64,000 nt of DNA from Cenococcum geophilum 1.58 (GCA_001692895.1 KV748244.1:682001-746000); one strand, 5' to 3'. Counted from the first letter of the stretch, positions 36,380-48,309 are shown. The notes: generated by a model from the letters alone, not told the origin. Program-made: numbers and translations.

Positions 36380-39300
36380 GTTATAGTTATTACGATGGCT
36401 AGTAAATCGCCGCAGATTATGGCTATTAGATTAGTTATGTAATATACTGCCCTTTTTAGGTATAAACCTACCTATCTAATCTTAATAACAACGTAAGGAG
36501 CCGTATTTGTTACTATTATAATAGGCTTAATAAATTGCCAGTGCCCTAAATATAAGCGCACGATTTCTACTATAGGTAGATTAGTACGATATAAGCTATA
36601 CTATAAAGCTGTAGGTATATATTATCTTAACTAATAGGATAATGTCTATCCTATAATTTAGGCTCGAGTGGATATATATAAAGACGACAAATTTACTGTA
36701 GAATAATGGGTATACGACCTTATAGCAACTAATACCGTTATTAATAATACTTTATTAACTATTATAGGGAATACTAGCTTAATATTGGTAGAGGAGCTAA
36801 GTAATATAGCACTGGTAGAATAACTAACTAGTACTAAAATGCATAGTTACGCAGTAATAAGCCTCTTTACCTTAAATATTTATTATACCTAAACTTATTA
36901 TAAAGTAACTGGCCGCTATATAGGAACCCTACTTAGCCACCCGGAGGGAAACTCTAATTAATAGTCTGCTATAGATCGCGACTACCTACTAAGGCCTAGC
37001 TAGCTAGCAGATAGAATAAATAAAGGTAATAATATATTCTACCCTTTTATAAGCTCTATAGAATAGGCGTAAGTTGCTTAGTAGGTACGTAATAGTATAT
37101 TAGTAAAAGAAATAGACGCGTGGCTATAAGACCCCTATATTAAAAATATAAGGGACGGATATATATTATACTAAAATGTAAAAGAAGTTAAGATAAAACT
37201 ATATTCTATTTTTAAAGGTGTAAGTAATAAGAGCTAGCGAATTACAGAACTTAATATATACGGCAAAAACCTAAAGATATACCACTATAATATACTTAGC
37301 GTGGTGGCCTTCCTAATCAGTTATTTCCAATTTAAAGATAATATAGTTTATTCTCTTATTTATTAGTTTAATGTAAAAGGTAATAAAGTATATAATAAGG
37401 TATACACGGCCGACCGTTAGTGGGAGATCTAAGATTAATTACCTAATGGTGTGATGGCTATTATGGTAATACCTAGTAGCAACTAAATTAAGCTAACTAT
37501 ACTATCCGGAGATAAAAAGGCGCATCCGGTTTATATTATAATACTTAATATTCTATTAAAGACTTAACGTGTAGCTAGTAGGCTAGTAATGCTTCTTCTA
37601 GGTTATATACCTATAGACTTACTAAGTAACCGGATAAACAAGCTAGATATATACTATTAAGTAATAAGTATTATATTTAAACGTAAGTATTTACCTTAGT
37701 AGTATATAGGTACTTAAGTTAATATAAAAACTAGCCCTTAAACGCGCTGCTAGGCGCGGTATACCAATATAATACGCAGATAGGTTTATCTGGCAATACT
37801 ACCCTATACTTACTAGGTTTATAGCAGACTATAAGGAGTAGGTTATATTAATAGGAGTATAATTAAGGTAATACTATATAATGTATTATATACCGCCTTA
37901 TAAATAAGGTAACCTACTAAGTACTATATCTAGCAAATAGCCGCGACGGACGCATAAATCGACTATTAAGTAACTTAAACGATAGTAAAACTCATAGCTA
38001 GATCGCAGCGACCCTAAGTATATTAGGCCAATTAAAATTTTTACCTAGTCCTATTATATAGCAGATATACACGCTATAATAGCCCCTAATTTACTATACT
38101 AGCTATATAAAGGCGTTATAGAGTATTTAATAAGCTAGCTTTAGGCACTACTACTTAATATTAAAAAAGGGAAAGGGAAGGTTCTAATAACTAATTAAAG
38201 TAGTATAAAAACCCTATTATCTACTAAGGATAGGGTAGAACGTCTTCTAACCGTATAATTCATTAAGGTTAAACCCTTTTAGGGTATAATTAGATAGGAT
38301 AACTTTATAGAGTTAAGCTAATAGACTGGAAAGATATATAAGTCCCTTCTTTATTAGATTGTATTAGTTATAGTACTATTGCTATATAGGCACAAGGGGG
38401 TAATGCTATTTATTTATGCTATAGTTAACTTTATATTATTAGCCAAATATAAATTATATAATAAAGATATAATTAAATATCTTAAAGCTGTATTATATTA
38501 AATAGATAAAACTAAGGAGGTGTTCTTACCGTACTAACCTAATGACAAAAACCTACCTAATTTTAATATACCTAAACTTTATGCAATTTCCTACTATCTG
38601 GAGATAATTTGTATATTTGGCGCCCTAATAGGAACTATAATAAAGTACAGCGAAAGGGTATATATTCCTTAGAAGAATTTCTATTAAAGATTAAATAAGT
38701 ATAAAGGGTATAAAGAGTAAATAATTTATCTTAATATGGAATTAATAAATACTATAGTAATGTAAAAGATGGAGCTATAGGAAAATATAAGGCTAATATT
38801 AGCAGCTAATACTATGGAAGATTTATATATTATATTATTATTAGGTATAGTTAACCTAATAGACAAGCCATATAGATGGGATTACTACTAGTTAACTAAC
38901 TAAATGTTTTCAATATGCGGAATAAACCTAAATTTATAGCGTAGAACCTGCGAAATTTAAACTAGGCTAGGTATTAATAAATTTGTTATAAAACTAGCTT
39001 TATTTATATAGAAATGTTATAAGCGAGTTAATAGTATATAAGTAACGGATTTAGACGTTAAGCGCCTTAAAAGGGATGCAGCTTAGGTATAAGATTTACC
39101 TATTAGTATTTATTACTTTATAATATACTATATTTAACGCGGTAAAGACTTTTATAATCTTAATCGACTATATAAAGTATAGGCACGCTATAATCTAGTC
39201 TAGATATAGACTACTGCCCTATAAAGGGACTAAGTTCTTATATAAAAATATAAGAACGTAATAAATAGAATAAAGGGAACGCGGGCTGCCTATTTAGAAT

Positions 39301-39930
39301 TGCTGGTATTAGTATAGGACTTAAATTATATAGGTGAGAAAAGTAGATACTAAGTATACTATAAAGCACTTTTTAAGCTATTCCGTCTATATAATAGAGG
39401 TAAGGTAAATCCTTTTAATAGGATAATTAAAGTGGAATGATTTTTTATAAATATAGCGCAAAATAGACAAAACCTAAACGGCTACCGAATATATACCATT
39501 TCCTATATTAAGAGACCTATATAACTAATACCAACTTCGCTAAATAAAAGAAGAACATTTTAGATAAACTTATATATAGATTGGGATATATATAATCGAT
39601 TCTATAATAATAATTTTCTTTAGATTAACAGTATACGTATAGATAAGTTTATAAAAAAATAAAAATCTAAAACTAAGCTTTTAATTAAATTATAGGAGGC
39701 CTTAGAATAAAAACGAAAATGGCTAATATAATAGGGAATCCGGTATATTTAATCCCTAAAAATCTAGATAAATTAGCTATAAGATAAGGCAAAATAGAAA
39801 GAAGTTAAGAAAGCTGTTAGTTGGCTTAAAGGTAAAGGCGGCGTGTTTAATATATAGGTAAATTAAGTAATAGAGGGGCTCGTTAGAGTAAGAGGCTAGC
39901 TAGCTATACGTATTTTTGCAGATTTTATAT
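36380..39930 (+). pseudogene. KDZ-superfamily (Plavaka-type) transposase relic
   Basis: A plus-strand coding region of about 3.5 kb, the length expected for Plavaka transposases. An N-terminal C2H2-like finger (YCPF...LNNNVRSRIC) is encoded at about 36445-36520. The most telling block is at 37400-37560: YTADR.WEI..LPNG, then I..SS...LT.LSGDKKAHPVYI, LNI. In fungal KDZ proteins the D-K-T-x-L-T-x-F-S-G-D-K-x-x-x-P-V-Y-x-T-x-G-N-I region has this layout. KDZ enzymes are RNase H-fold transposases of large DNA elements. Upstream exons show a frame change near 36440, perhaps an intron. Many RIP stops; the acidic catalytic residues were not all located. It is the best candidate for the enzyme that moved the 40.7-kb segment, but nothing proves the link. 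Confidence 0.6.
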
Positions 39931-39934
39931 TAGC

Positions 39935-40640
39935 AGAGTAGTATAATAACCCCCCCTCTTCTGCCTTTCTCTTCTAATTTACTACACGTTTTTCTTTAAT
40001 AGGCTTTATTTTTATAATAATCTCTACCTTTATAGTCTAAGCTTCTTCTAACTGTTCGTAATTAAGTATATTAACTCTATTAATACTTAGGGCTAAATTA
40101 ATAGCTAATCTTTGCGACCGCCGCTTCTTAATATATAGAATAACCTTATATTACTTCTTTGCAAAGGCTCTCCTTAAGTTTTAAATATAAAATAACTTTA
40201 TTAGCTTGTCGCCTAAGCTAATATACTTTAAGGGAGATTCTAGGTAAAAAAAGGCAAAAATAGCGCAATTAAACTGACTTTGTGTTTTGGGTATATCTAT
40301 AGGCTAACTAGGTGTAAAGGGGAGCTTTAAAGTACGTCTTAATAAGGGAGGAGAATAAGGACAGCCGTTATACACTTACTGCTTAGGTAGTGTTAACCTA
40401 CTAAACTACTAGAAAAGGTTAGCTATATCTATATAAATTAGTTAAATTCTTACATTTTTATAGGCGGTTATAACGCTCTTATCCGTAAAGATTAGCTCTA
40501 GTGCTTACTTATTAGTAGGAATTCTTAATATTATATAGCTGATAGTAAGATAATGCGGCAATCTACCACAATTTGCCCTAAGTGGGCTGGTAATAGGTCT
40601 AAGCTCCCTAGTAGAATATTAAAATCTCCCCCTTTACTCC
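39935..40640 (-). pseudogene. Possible C-terminal tail of a pogo-type transposase
   Basis: A minus-strand frame contains SPPLLRRTLKLPFTPS.PIDIP near 40300-40360, then a Lys/Arg-rich helix (KKRRSQRLA near 40105-40130) and an EQLEEA...K.KPIKEKR coiled tail (39960-40060). Fungal pogo/Fot1-type DDE proteins commonly end with such a TPxTP linker and basic coiled tail. The catalytic core is not present upstream. Low certainty. Confidence 0.3.
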
Positions 40641-40743
40641 TCTATTTTATTAACTGCATCCATATTAATAAATATATAATTTAAAAGTGTTATACTTTAT
40701 CTTTATATCTTTATTAACTTCTTTAACTTCTTCTATATTAGTT

Positions 40744-43120
40744 ATGCCGAAGGTTTACTAACCTCTACTATTTTAAAAGAATATAACTATAGCTTTTAAA
40801 AAGAATAAGGTATAGACTACCCTCTATATAACTGCTTAAAATACTAATATATACCTACCACTAAGGTAAAGGTAAAAGAAATAGTACTACTAGTATAAGA
40901 AGAATCTAGAAACGTATATGCAAACGGCAGTTAGGCTAAAGTACTATAAATAGTATATACATGGTAGCATACAGCTAACTTTAGTAGACGGCTATATATA
41001 GCGATAGAGTATCTAAAGATGGTATTCTAAAATGTTAGTTAGATATAAATAGCAATTCTAAAAAAGATAGAGGCTTAATGCCCTAGGGAAGAGCGTATTG
41101 TTAATAACTCTAGTAGAGTTTAAATAAAGAATCTTTAGATTTATATATACAGAATTTAACTATAGTGTCTATTACATAGACTCTATTCCTTTATACCTAC
41201 TTACGCTTTAATAGCGGTTATAAGTCCTAAATTGCCCTAATAAGCGGCTCTAATACTACTATCCCTTTACTAAAGAGCTTATCTCTAGTGCTAAAGATAA
41301 CTCTATAGCCGAGTCGTTTTATATAGCGCCTATACGCAGTAATAAACTGTAGAAGTCTTAATATAGTATATATATAGTTAGAAGATGGTAAGGAATAAAA
41401 CGTAGTAGTAAACCCAAATTAAAACTTATGGATAAACTAATATTAAAAGCTGCTATGCGCTTTTTTTTAATGTTTATAATGTTGGGTAAGGCTCCTAAAG
41501 GTCTTTCTCTTACGCTATAGCCAGAAGGGAATATAAAGACTCTAGAAAAGACGATAGACTTAGTATAGGATAAAGTAGTGGAGTATAATAGGGTTTTTAA
41601 AGGCAACGGTTCTAGTAAGGCTATATAAAAACCGTTACTATTAATATATTATATGGTAAGCTACCTCTTATTGCTTCTATATATACTAATATAAAATAGA
41701 TATATAATAGTATTAGCTAGTTTTAGTCTTACCTGTTAAGACGCATATAAGATTACGTAAAGGCTAAGTACTTATTTAAAAAGCTCTCTAAGCAGGAAAT
41801 AATTACTAAAGTAAAAGAGCTACTCTATATGGATAACTTTTAATACTCTAAGATAGTACGCATAGCTATACTACCTTAGTACTCTCCTAACTATTTATAG
41901 GGCAAGCAATCCCGCTTTATAGCACCGGTTATTATAGTTAATCTCTTTAAGTCATTCTTTAAAGGAAGGTAGTAATTTGGGTTTAGTATAGATATATAGC
42001 ACTTTCTGCGCCTAATTAGCCCTGGGGCTATTATACTAATTTATATAATAATCCGCCACATTATTAATAAATAGAAAAGTAGTAATTTTACCTAATAAAA
42101 GTTTAAAGCAGGTGCCAATCTTAATAGTAATTTATTCTTTCTCTACCCTTATTCTAATTACCTAGGCTACACTATAACTAACTCTAATATTAGCTATATA
42201 AAAATAGATAAAGGCTATATAGGTAGATTAGTTAATAGAGCGCCAAAACTAGATTTTAGGGCTTCTATAATAGGGCGTCTTAAAAAGACATTAAGTAACT
42301 ATATATAGTAACGACCCTACTATATAAGTAATTCTAAATCTATTTAAATATAGTCTTAATAATCTTTCTAACCTAGATTCCGACTATAACGTGGGATTTA
42401 ATAAGTAGCGCTTTAATATACTTCTACTGGTATATAACTACTTATAATAACAGTTTTGGACTAATACTTATATCTAGGTACTTAACGCATTTCTTTCCTT
42501 AAACCTAGATACCTCCCGCCCTTCCGGCACTATTACCTAGCCTAATATACCCTATAATATATTGCCTAATTAGACTGACCACAGTACTAATTACTAAGGT
42601 AGTAGGCCTAATAATATTAGCGACCTTAATAGCGGTATAGATAGCGGGACTAATATAAATAAGTGTTATAATGGATATAGTGGAGTTAATATAGATAAAG
42701 ATGGCGATACGGATAATGGAATAGATATAGCTTTAGGTGGAAATATAGATAATTAGAATAGTGCGAGAAAGGGGGGTAATAAATATAATAGAGCAGATAT
42801 AGGTAATAATGCCGGCGTAAATAGTGGAGAAGATATAGGTAAGGATAGTGGCGCTAGTAATAATTTCGGAAATAATACCTATAAGCTTATCTTTAAAGGT
42901 ATAAAATCGCGGAATCGGAAACGTACTATTAATATACTATATCGCTAGAATTACGAATAGTTAATAGCTATAGTTAAGCTATTTAGAAAGACGCTTGGGG
43001 CTAAACCTAATATAAGTCTTTAGTATACTATTAAAAAAGGGGTTAAGTCTGTACTATTTAATAATAAGGATTTAGATATCTTTAGAATAAGATAGAGGAG
43101 GGGCTAGGTAAGGTAAATGC
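40744..43120 (+). pseudogene. Unrecognised large plus-strand gene relic with Asp/Asn/Gly-rich C-terminus
   Basis: From an ATG at 40744 one frame runs for about 330 codons to about 41740 with only RIP-type stops. A second frame from 41757 to 42300 encodes a block with PVIIVNLFKSFFKG and a following FGFSIDI...ISPGAI.L.Y....I segment that reminds me of the fungal domain DUF6532. A third frame (42330-43120) encodes a low-complexity part: repeats of D, N, G, S and I (DSGTNINK, GVNIDKDGDTDNG, NNAGVNSGEDIGKD) and then a basic end. Frame changes may be introns or small indels. It is the last gene of the giant segment before the right subterminal repeats. Function unknown; the DUF6532 resemblance is from memory and weak. 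A minus-strand open frame at 41358-41606 is a shadow of this gene. Confidence 0.4.
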
Positions 43121-43200
43121 TTTATAGTCTGTAATAGGTTTAGAGGAATAGCTATTTTATATAGTAGTTATAATATAAATATATTTTTTAAGGCATATTA

Positions 43201-43372
43201 TGGCAATCTATAGCAATCTATAGCAATCTATAGCAATCTGTAGCAGTATATTATAATTTATATAGTTTGTATAGTTTATACAGTTTGTACGGTTTGTACG
43301 GTTTATACAGTTTATATAGTTTATACGGTTTGTATAGTTCGTACAGTTTATACAGTTTGTATAGTTTGCGCG
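43201..43372. repeat. 10-bp tandem repeats near the right terminus
   Basis: Two arrays side by side: AGCAATCTAT repeated about four times (43201-43246) and GTTTGTACGG/GTTTATACAG-type units repeated about twelve times (43255-43372). Non-coding. Confidence 0.85.
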
Positions 43373-43434
43373 CTATTTATTTATAGGGTAGCAAAAAGCT
43401 AGCATTAGTTTAGTAGTTAAGCGTTTTGCTATAA

Positions 43435-43555
43435 TTTGCTATTAGATACTATAAACTTGTTATAAAACGCGTAGTTTACTATTAGATACTGCAAACTTGT
43501 TATAAAACGCATGGTTTGCTATTAAGGTGCTATAAACTTGTTATAAAACGCATAG
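43435..43555. repeat. 40-bp tandem repeat, three copies, right subterminal region
   Basis: Unit begins TTTGCTATTAGATACTATAA and ends AAACGCGTAG. Copies start at about 43435, 43475 and 43515. Each contains TTTGCTATTA, resembling the GCAATTT motifs at the left terminus. Confidence 0.8.
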
Positions 43556-43599
43556 TTTGTATAATTCGCTAATGACTATATCTACCTGCCGCAACCGTA

Positions 43600-43656
43600 T
43601 AGTTTGTGGCAATTTGCCGCAAACCGCAATAACTAGCCTAAAAAAAATTTCCTAAT
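43600..43656. repeat. Right terminus of the giant segment
   Basis: Ends with eight A, then TTTCCTAAT, the exact inverse of the left terminus over 17 bases. GTGGCAATTTGCCGCAAACC at 43605-43624 is a near-palindrome repeated in looser form near the left end. The TSD remnant GTTT follows (43657-43660). Confidence 0.8.
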
Positions 43657-45999
43657 GTTTTAGAAGGGAAAGCTTAATAAGCTAATAGCCCGCACTAAGA
43701 AGATAGATAAATAAAAGGTAGACCTACTCTAAAAGTTTATCTCCCTAAAGATAGAAGAGCTAGTACTTAGACTTACCTATAAAATTAATAATAGCGACTA
43801 TATAGGTTAGAGTAAGTAAATAAATATATTTACTAAGAACCTCGCGAACTATATATACTAAGCTAACCTTAAAAAGAACGCTAACCACCGCCTACCTACT
43901 TAAGCCCCTACCCCTATATTAACCCTAACTCTAGTAGCAACTAGAGAACCTATAAACTTTAATAAAATCTTAGACACGGAGCGTAAGCGCCGTATTAATA
44001 ATAGATTATACCTTACCTATAGCCTACCTAGCTACTAAAAGGACGCCTATAACCCTACTAAGATAGTAAACCTAGTCCTAATACTACCCTATTAAATAAT
44101 ATAAACTAATAACCGTAGACGTGGTAACCGTAGAGTTTATTATAAACACGGTAACTATAGAGCCTATTATCCCTTAACACAGCAATTTGGGTCCTTAGGT
44201 TATTGATAAAAATCAACTAATTGGAAAAGCTGGGTTAATATAAATATTTAATTAAATCCAGTTATTAATATAAGCAAACTTAGCAAAGAACCCTGCCGTG
44301 TTAAGGGATAGCTATAGTAAATAACCCCCCCCCCTTTAACCCTACGGCTTAGTTACTCTAAATAATACCCTATATAGGAGCCTAACCCATTAATAACACC
44401 TAGTATTAGCAACTCCGTGCTAGCGAATATAAACACGGCCATGTTATTAGTAAGGTATTGTCTTTTTATACCCCAACTAAGACTAAAACTAATACCGCTA
44501 GTTAGATAGACACTAGACCGCCCTACTAAGACAGCCCTATACCTTAGTTGTTAAAAGGCAGACCCTTAAACTAAATTATGTCTAAGGGTCTAAACCATAT
44601 AAGGAGGAAGACGAGAAGATTAGGTCCTTATTACTAGATTAATTAGCCCTTTCTATTAGTAAGTTGCTACTTAATCTTCAATTAGCAAATAATAATAAGA
44701 AATTAATCCTTATTTAAACCTAACTCTTTTTATTATATAACCTATACCCCTAAGTTTATATTAATATAGTAAGCCTAGTAGACTCCGGTAGTACTATAAT
44801 AGCATTTACTAACGCAGAGTTTATTATAAGAAAGTATAATATTATAACTAAGAAGCTGCTAGTACCTAGGCTACTACGCCTTATAAATAGCATCCCAACT
44901 TCGCTTATTATAGACTACTTTACTACCCAAATATTAATTAGCCTCCATACTAAAGCTATACTCTTTTTTATTACTAAACTCTTGCCTACTACCCTAATTA
45001 TCCTAAGTATACCTTAGCTTTAAAAGTATAAGCCCCACCCTAGCTTTAAGAAGCTTAAGATTTACTTTAATTTAGACTACTACTCTAGGTACTACCTCCC
45101 GTAGGGAATAACTAACGGTAGTAGGAACGCCTTATATAGATACTCGTCACTACTAAGCCTAGTACCTAAGACTATATATAAAGCCCTAATAGTAAAAGAC
45201 GTTCCTAATAAAGGGGAGCCCGTATAGCTATAAAGCAATAAAATAGTAGAAGACTAGACTACCCTAGTACTTAAGACTAAAACAATAGGCTAGCTAGCCC
45301 TACCGAGACTAAGGAAAAAGGTCCGCTTTACACTACTACTATTAAGAATCTAACCCTAACCTATATACTATTTAAACCCTAGCTACCTAGCCTAATACCT
45401 AAAACTAAGCTATATACTATATACGCACACTATAGCTTACGTTATAGTAAGGACTAGCTATAAAACTACTAAGACTTAGATAATAGAAACCGCGCCACTA
45501 TAACGCCTAACCTTATACCCGTCTCCCGCGCGTACTATATAGGGCCGCCGCCTTATTTCCGCCCCCCTAGGCTAATTAAGCTATATTAGCCTAGCTGTAG
45601 CACTAGAAAATTAAACACGCTCTAACCTAGACAATATTAAATACGCTTATACTGTTAATTTTACCTAGTTCTATAAATAAAAAGATATAATAGTAATAAG
45701 GATCTATATAGCGGAGCTAGTAGAACTAGTTAAATAAGAAAAGTACTAATAGCTACTTAAGGAGCTGCCTATAGGCCTAATAGAAGTACTAAACCTATTA
45801 GAAAGATCTTTTCGCTAGCTAGTAGAAGGCGACTATATAATAGAGGAAGCCTATAAAGTACTGCCCCCCTATTTCTATAACTTTCTTAAAATAAATCTAA
45901 AAACTAAGCCCAAGCTTCTATGCTAGAAGATAGTTAATACTAATATTAAAAAATTCCTAAAAGGTAAACTAGAATTAACCTATAAAGATATTCTATAAT
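43657..45999 (+). pseudogene. Outer element: rest of gag, protease and start of RT region
   Basis: Continues gag exactly where 2982 stopped (TAGAAGGGAAAGC matches TAGAAAGCAAAGC in the relative at about 14536) and follows the alpha element to the position equal to 16887. The protease keeps its active-site codons for D-S-G at 44781-44789, because that Asp codon follows an A and so is not in RIP context. The ~24-bp protease-RT repeat of the nested copy is missing. The region before RT (NFTQFYKQK, IAELVELVKQE near 45655-45740) is preserved in outline. RIP-type stops are dense. The gag-only element at 46000 interrupts it. Confidence 0.82.
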
Positions 46000-46170
46000 T
46001 GTCTGAATAAGGTTTTGCAATACGGTGGATACGGTTGCTTATAACCAATTGGGTTAATCACATAAGCTAAGCGAGCTCAGGAGGTCTGTCAAATTCCACC
46101 TGTAGAAGTAGAAAGAAAGAAAGAAGACGAATACAATTAAACCAAAAACCCCCCCACCGTAATCCAAACA
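46000..46170 (+). repeat. 5' LTR of the gag-only element
   Basis: 171 bp. Includes a GAAAGAAAGAAAGAAGA purine run (46109-46127) and a C-run before the end. Followed by CTGGTTAGTACTACATAG, where TGG could start a primer-binding site. Confidence 0.95.
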
Positions 46171-46428
46171 CTGGTTAGTACTACATAGATCAGTAAGGTA
46201 TAACGAAGAGAGGTACTGTCTAATTCTCTAGACCTCTTGTTAAAGGCTAAGAATTAAGGTATTGCTTGCTAAGCCCAAAGGCCAGTTTATAAGGTTACTC
46301 GCGCTTCTAACCTACGTCTATTACGCCTTTAGAGCAACTAGTTTATGGGTGTATCCACGCTTCTAGTCTAACTGTTGAATTAACTGCGGAACCAAAAGAT
46401 AGCTACCTTCGCAACAAATACTGCCGTG

Positions 46429-47871
46429 ATGGCTACCTCCGCGATGGCTACCTCCGCGATAAATACTGAAAAATAGGAGACTGGAATTAACGCGACCGTA
46501 ACCAACATTAAGGAAGTCAAAGCATTCGTTAATTAGCGTTTATTAATATACGAGAAGAAAGGATAGAAGGGATTCGACTTATAGGAGAGCTTTATTAACG
46601 ACTTTAAGTCTTTTATAAAGGATATACTTAATGATCTTAGTAAGGATCAATTAAAAACGATTAGGGATTACCTCTGTGAAAATAGGGTATATATACGAAA
46701 GGAGGCAAGGAAGTTAATTGTAGACGGCCTCCTAGGAGCTATTCACGAACCAACTCCCTTAAAATGGCCTACTGACGACCCTACTGACGACCCTGTCGAC
46801 GACTCTACCGACAACCCTACCGATGACCCTACCGACGACCCTACTGACGACCCTACCCCACCTCTACCATCGACTGCTCCTATTTAAACTACCCCAGCCA
46901 TAAACCAGCTTGCCCTACAAGGAAGCTTCGGAAGAGAGATTACTAACTTAGCTAAGCTCTACACGGACGAAGTTAAATACTCTGGCGAATAAGATAACTT
47001 TAATTTTAAGTTTGAGATCTTCTAAAACTACTACCTCTAAGTTAGTGTCCCTAAGCAAGCGTACATTATTACTATTCCTACTATACTCCGCGGCCTTGCT
47101 CTTAAATACTACTTTACCCACCTTAAAGACTTTAACCTTCTTGAGAATGTATGTATAGGCCTTAAATTATACTTTAAAGGCGACGAATATAAACGTAATA
47201 TCCTATTAAAATGGAATGCAATTACGCTTAAACAAGTTACTGCTTAAAAAGGACTTAATACAGGCTAAGCATTTTAGGTATTAATCGACGAGATGTGGTA
47301 ACTATAATGTGGGCTAGTAAAGGACCTTTAAAATGACATAATATTCTATAATAAGCTCCTTACTGCGTGCTAAGATATATCAGCTTGCAAACCAGCCTGT
47401 TTTCGACCTGCTACTACCCTTACTGGCCTTATCAGCGACATTAAATCCTTAATCGCGACGTACGGTAAACAAGAACAAGAGATTGAGTTATTCTATACCG
47501 ACCGACGATACCACCCCTCTAACTAACGATACTACCCCCCTAACCGCCAACACCGCAACAAGGGCAAAAAGTGCTTTGTATGTAATAAATCTGGATATTA
47601 GTCTATAAACTATATAAAAGACGAAAGGGACCAAAGAATACGTTAATATGTCTCCAACTTTAAGGGCAGCAACGGTAATACTGAGGATGACGTTAAATAA
47701 GGAGATTAGGGAGCCTCTAACTTCTATCTTAATATAGAACCCTATTCTAGTTATTACGACAACCCCAAGGTAGAGGTGTTTTGGACCGAATTTGCAAGGG
47801 AACAGAAATAGAGACTATGGACTTATTTACCACTTTTCTTATTTTCTTAGTTGTTGCCAGTGTCTGAATAA
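46429..47871 (+). pseudogene. Gag with Thr-Asp-Asp-Pro repeats and zinc knuckle
   Basis: One frame of 480 codons from ATG 46429 to TAA 47869-47871, the last codons lying in the 3' LTR. About 15 internal TAG/TAA codons, all explicable by CpA-to-TpA. An in-frame ATA at 46399 may be the mutated original start, since the ATGGCTACCTTCGC context is repeated there. Codons about 117-145 encode seven to eight T-D-D-P repeats from a 12-bp DNA unit (46768-46857). A zinc knuckle near 47570-47620 reads C-F-V-C-N-K-S-G-Y-W, with later ligands changed to Tyr/Asn-type residues. The knuckle resembles the CFVC..xGC/HTxEER type found in fungal retrotransposon gags. Gag would package RNA. No pol follows. Confidence 0.75.
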
Positions 47872-48031
47872 GGTTTTGCAATACGGTGGATACGGTTACT
47901 TGTAACCAATTGGGTTGATCACGTAAGCTAAGCGAGCTCAGGAGGTCTGTTAAATTCCACCTGTAGAAGTAGAAAGAAAGAAAGAAGACGAATACAATTG
48001 AACCAAAAACCCCCCCACCGTGATCCGAACA
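47861..48031 (+). repeat. 3' LTR of the gag-only element
   Basis: 171 bp, differs from the 5' LTR by a handful of transitions and is the less mutated of the two. No clear polypurine tract stands before it; the nearest purine-rich text is at about 47798-47820. Confidence 0.94.
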
Positions 48032-48079
48032 ATAATACTTACTAAAGGAGTTTCGTAAATATATTAAGCACTTTCTCCC

Positions 48080-48266
48080 TATTACGGCACTAACCTAACG
48101 CGTTGTTATGGCTTATATACGCGTATATATAAGCACGGACCTAACCCCTAAGCAATACGTATATATACCGCCTCACCTTCTATATAGCTCCTTATATAAT
48201 ATCGTTTGTTAATTATATATAGTCACCTTATATATTATACCTTAATAGTTTATACGTACTATAATA
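48080..48266 (+). repeat. 5' LTR of the non-coding LTR element
   Basis: Starts TATTACGGCACTAACC and ends CGTACTATAATA; pairs with 58021-58207 over 187 bp. Confidence 0.93.
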
Positions 48267-48309
48267 GTATATTGTGTTATTTTATACGCCCCTAGTAGGG
48301 CCTTATTTC

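Larger units (their letters stand above)
2983..43656. mobile_element. 40.7-kb TIR-bounded segment (giant or composite DNA transposon)
   Basis: The left end starts with the 17-base terminus ATTAGGAAA followed by eight T, and the right end is its exact inverse complement (43640-43656). The host gag sequence GTCC is repeated on both sides: GTCC at 2979-2982 and GTTT at 43657-43660, the latter explained by C-to-T RIP. Joining the flanks with one GTCC restores the uninterrupted gag sequence seen in the relative at about 14533. Later insertions (10872-24041, 27340-33284, 8752-9171, 4673-4906) account for about 19.8 kb, leaving about 20.9 kb of own sequence. It contains two tandem-array/SNF2 modules, a KDZ-type transposase relic, an HTH relic and unknown genes. 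Whether these were mobilised as one unit, or the TIRs belong to a smaller element expanded by nesting, cannot be decided here. Confidence 0.72.
46000..48031 (+). mobile_element. Gag-only LTR retrotransposon (2032 bp, non-autonomous)
   Basis: 171-bp LTRs at 46000-46170 and 47861-48031; both run from TGTCTGAATAAGG to ATCCRAACA. TSD ATAAT at 45995-45999 and 48032-48036, and the flanks rejoin the pol sequence of the alpha family. The internal 1690 bp hold a single frame for gag and no protease, RT or integrase. It must have used enzymes from another element. RIP damage is lighter than in its host element. Confidence 0.95.

Noticed and set aside
41358..41606. Minus-strand open frame of 82 codons
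   Set aside because: Antisense to the plus-strand gene relic 40744-43120, which has the longer continuous frame in the region.
2983..43656. Starship-type element with tyrosine recombinase captain
   Set aside because: No DUF3435-like frame was recognised at either end, and the segment has inverted termini, which Starships are not required to have.
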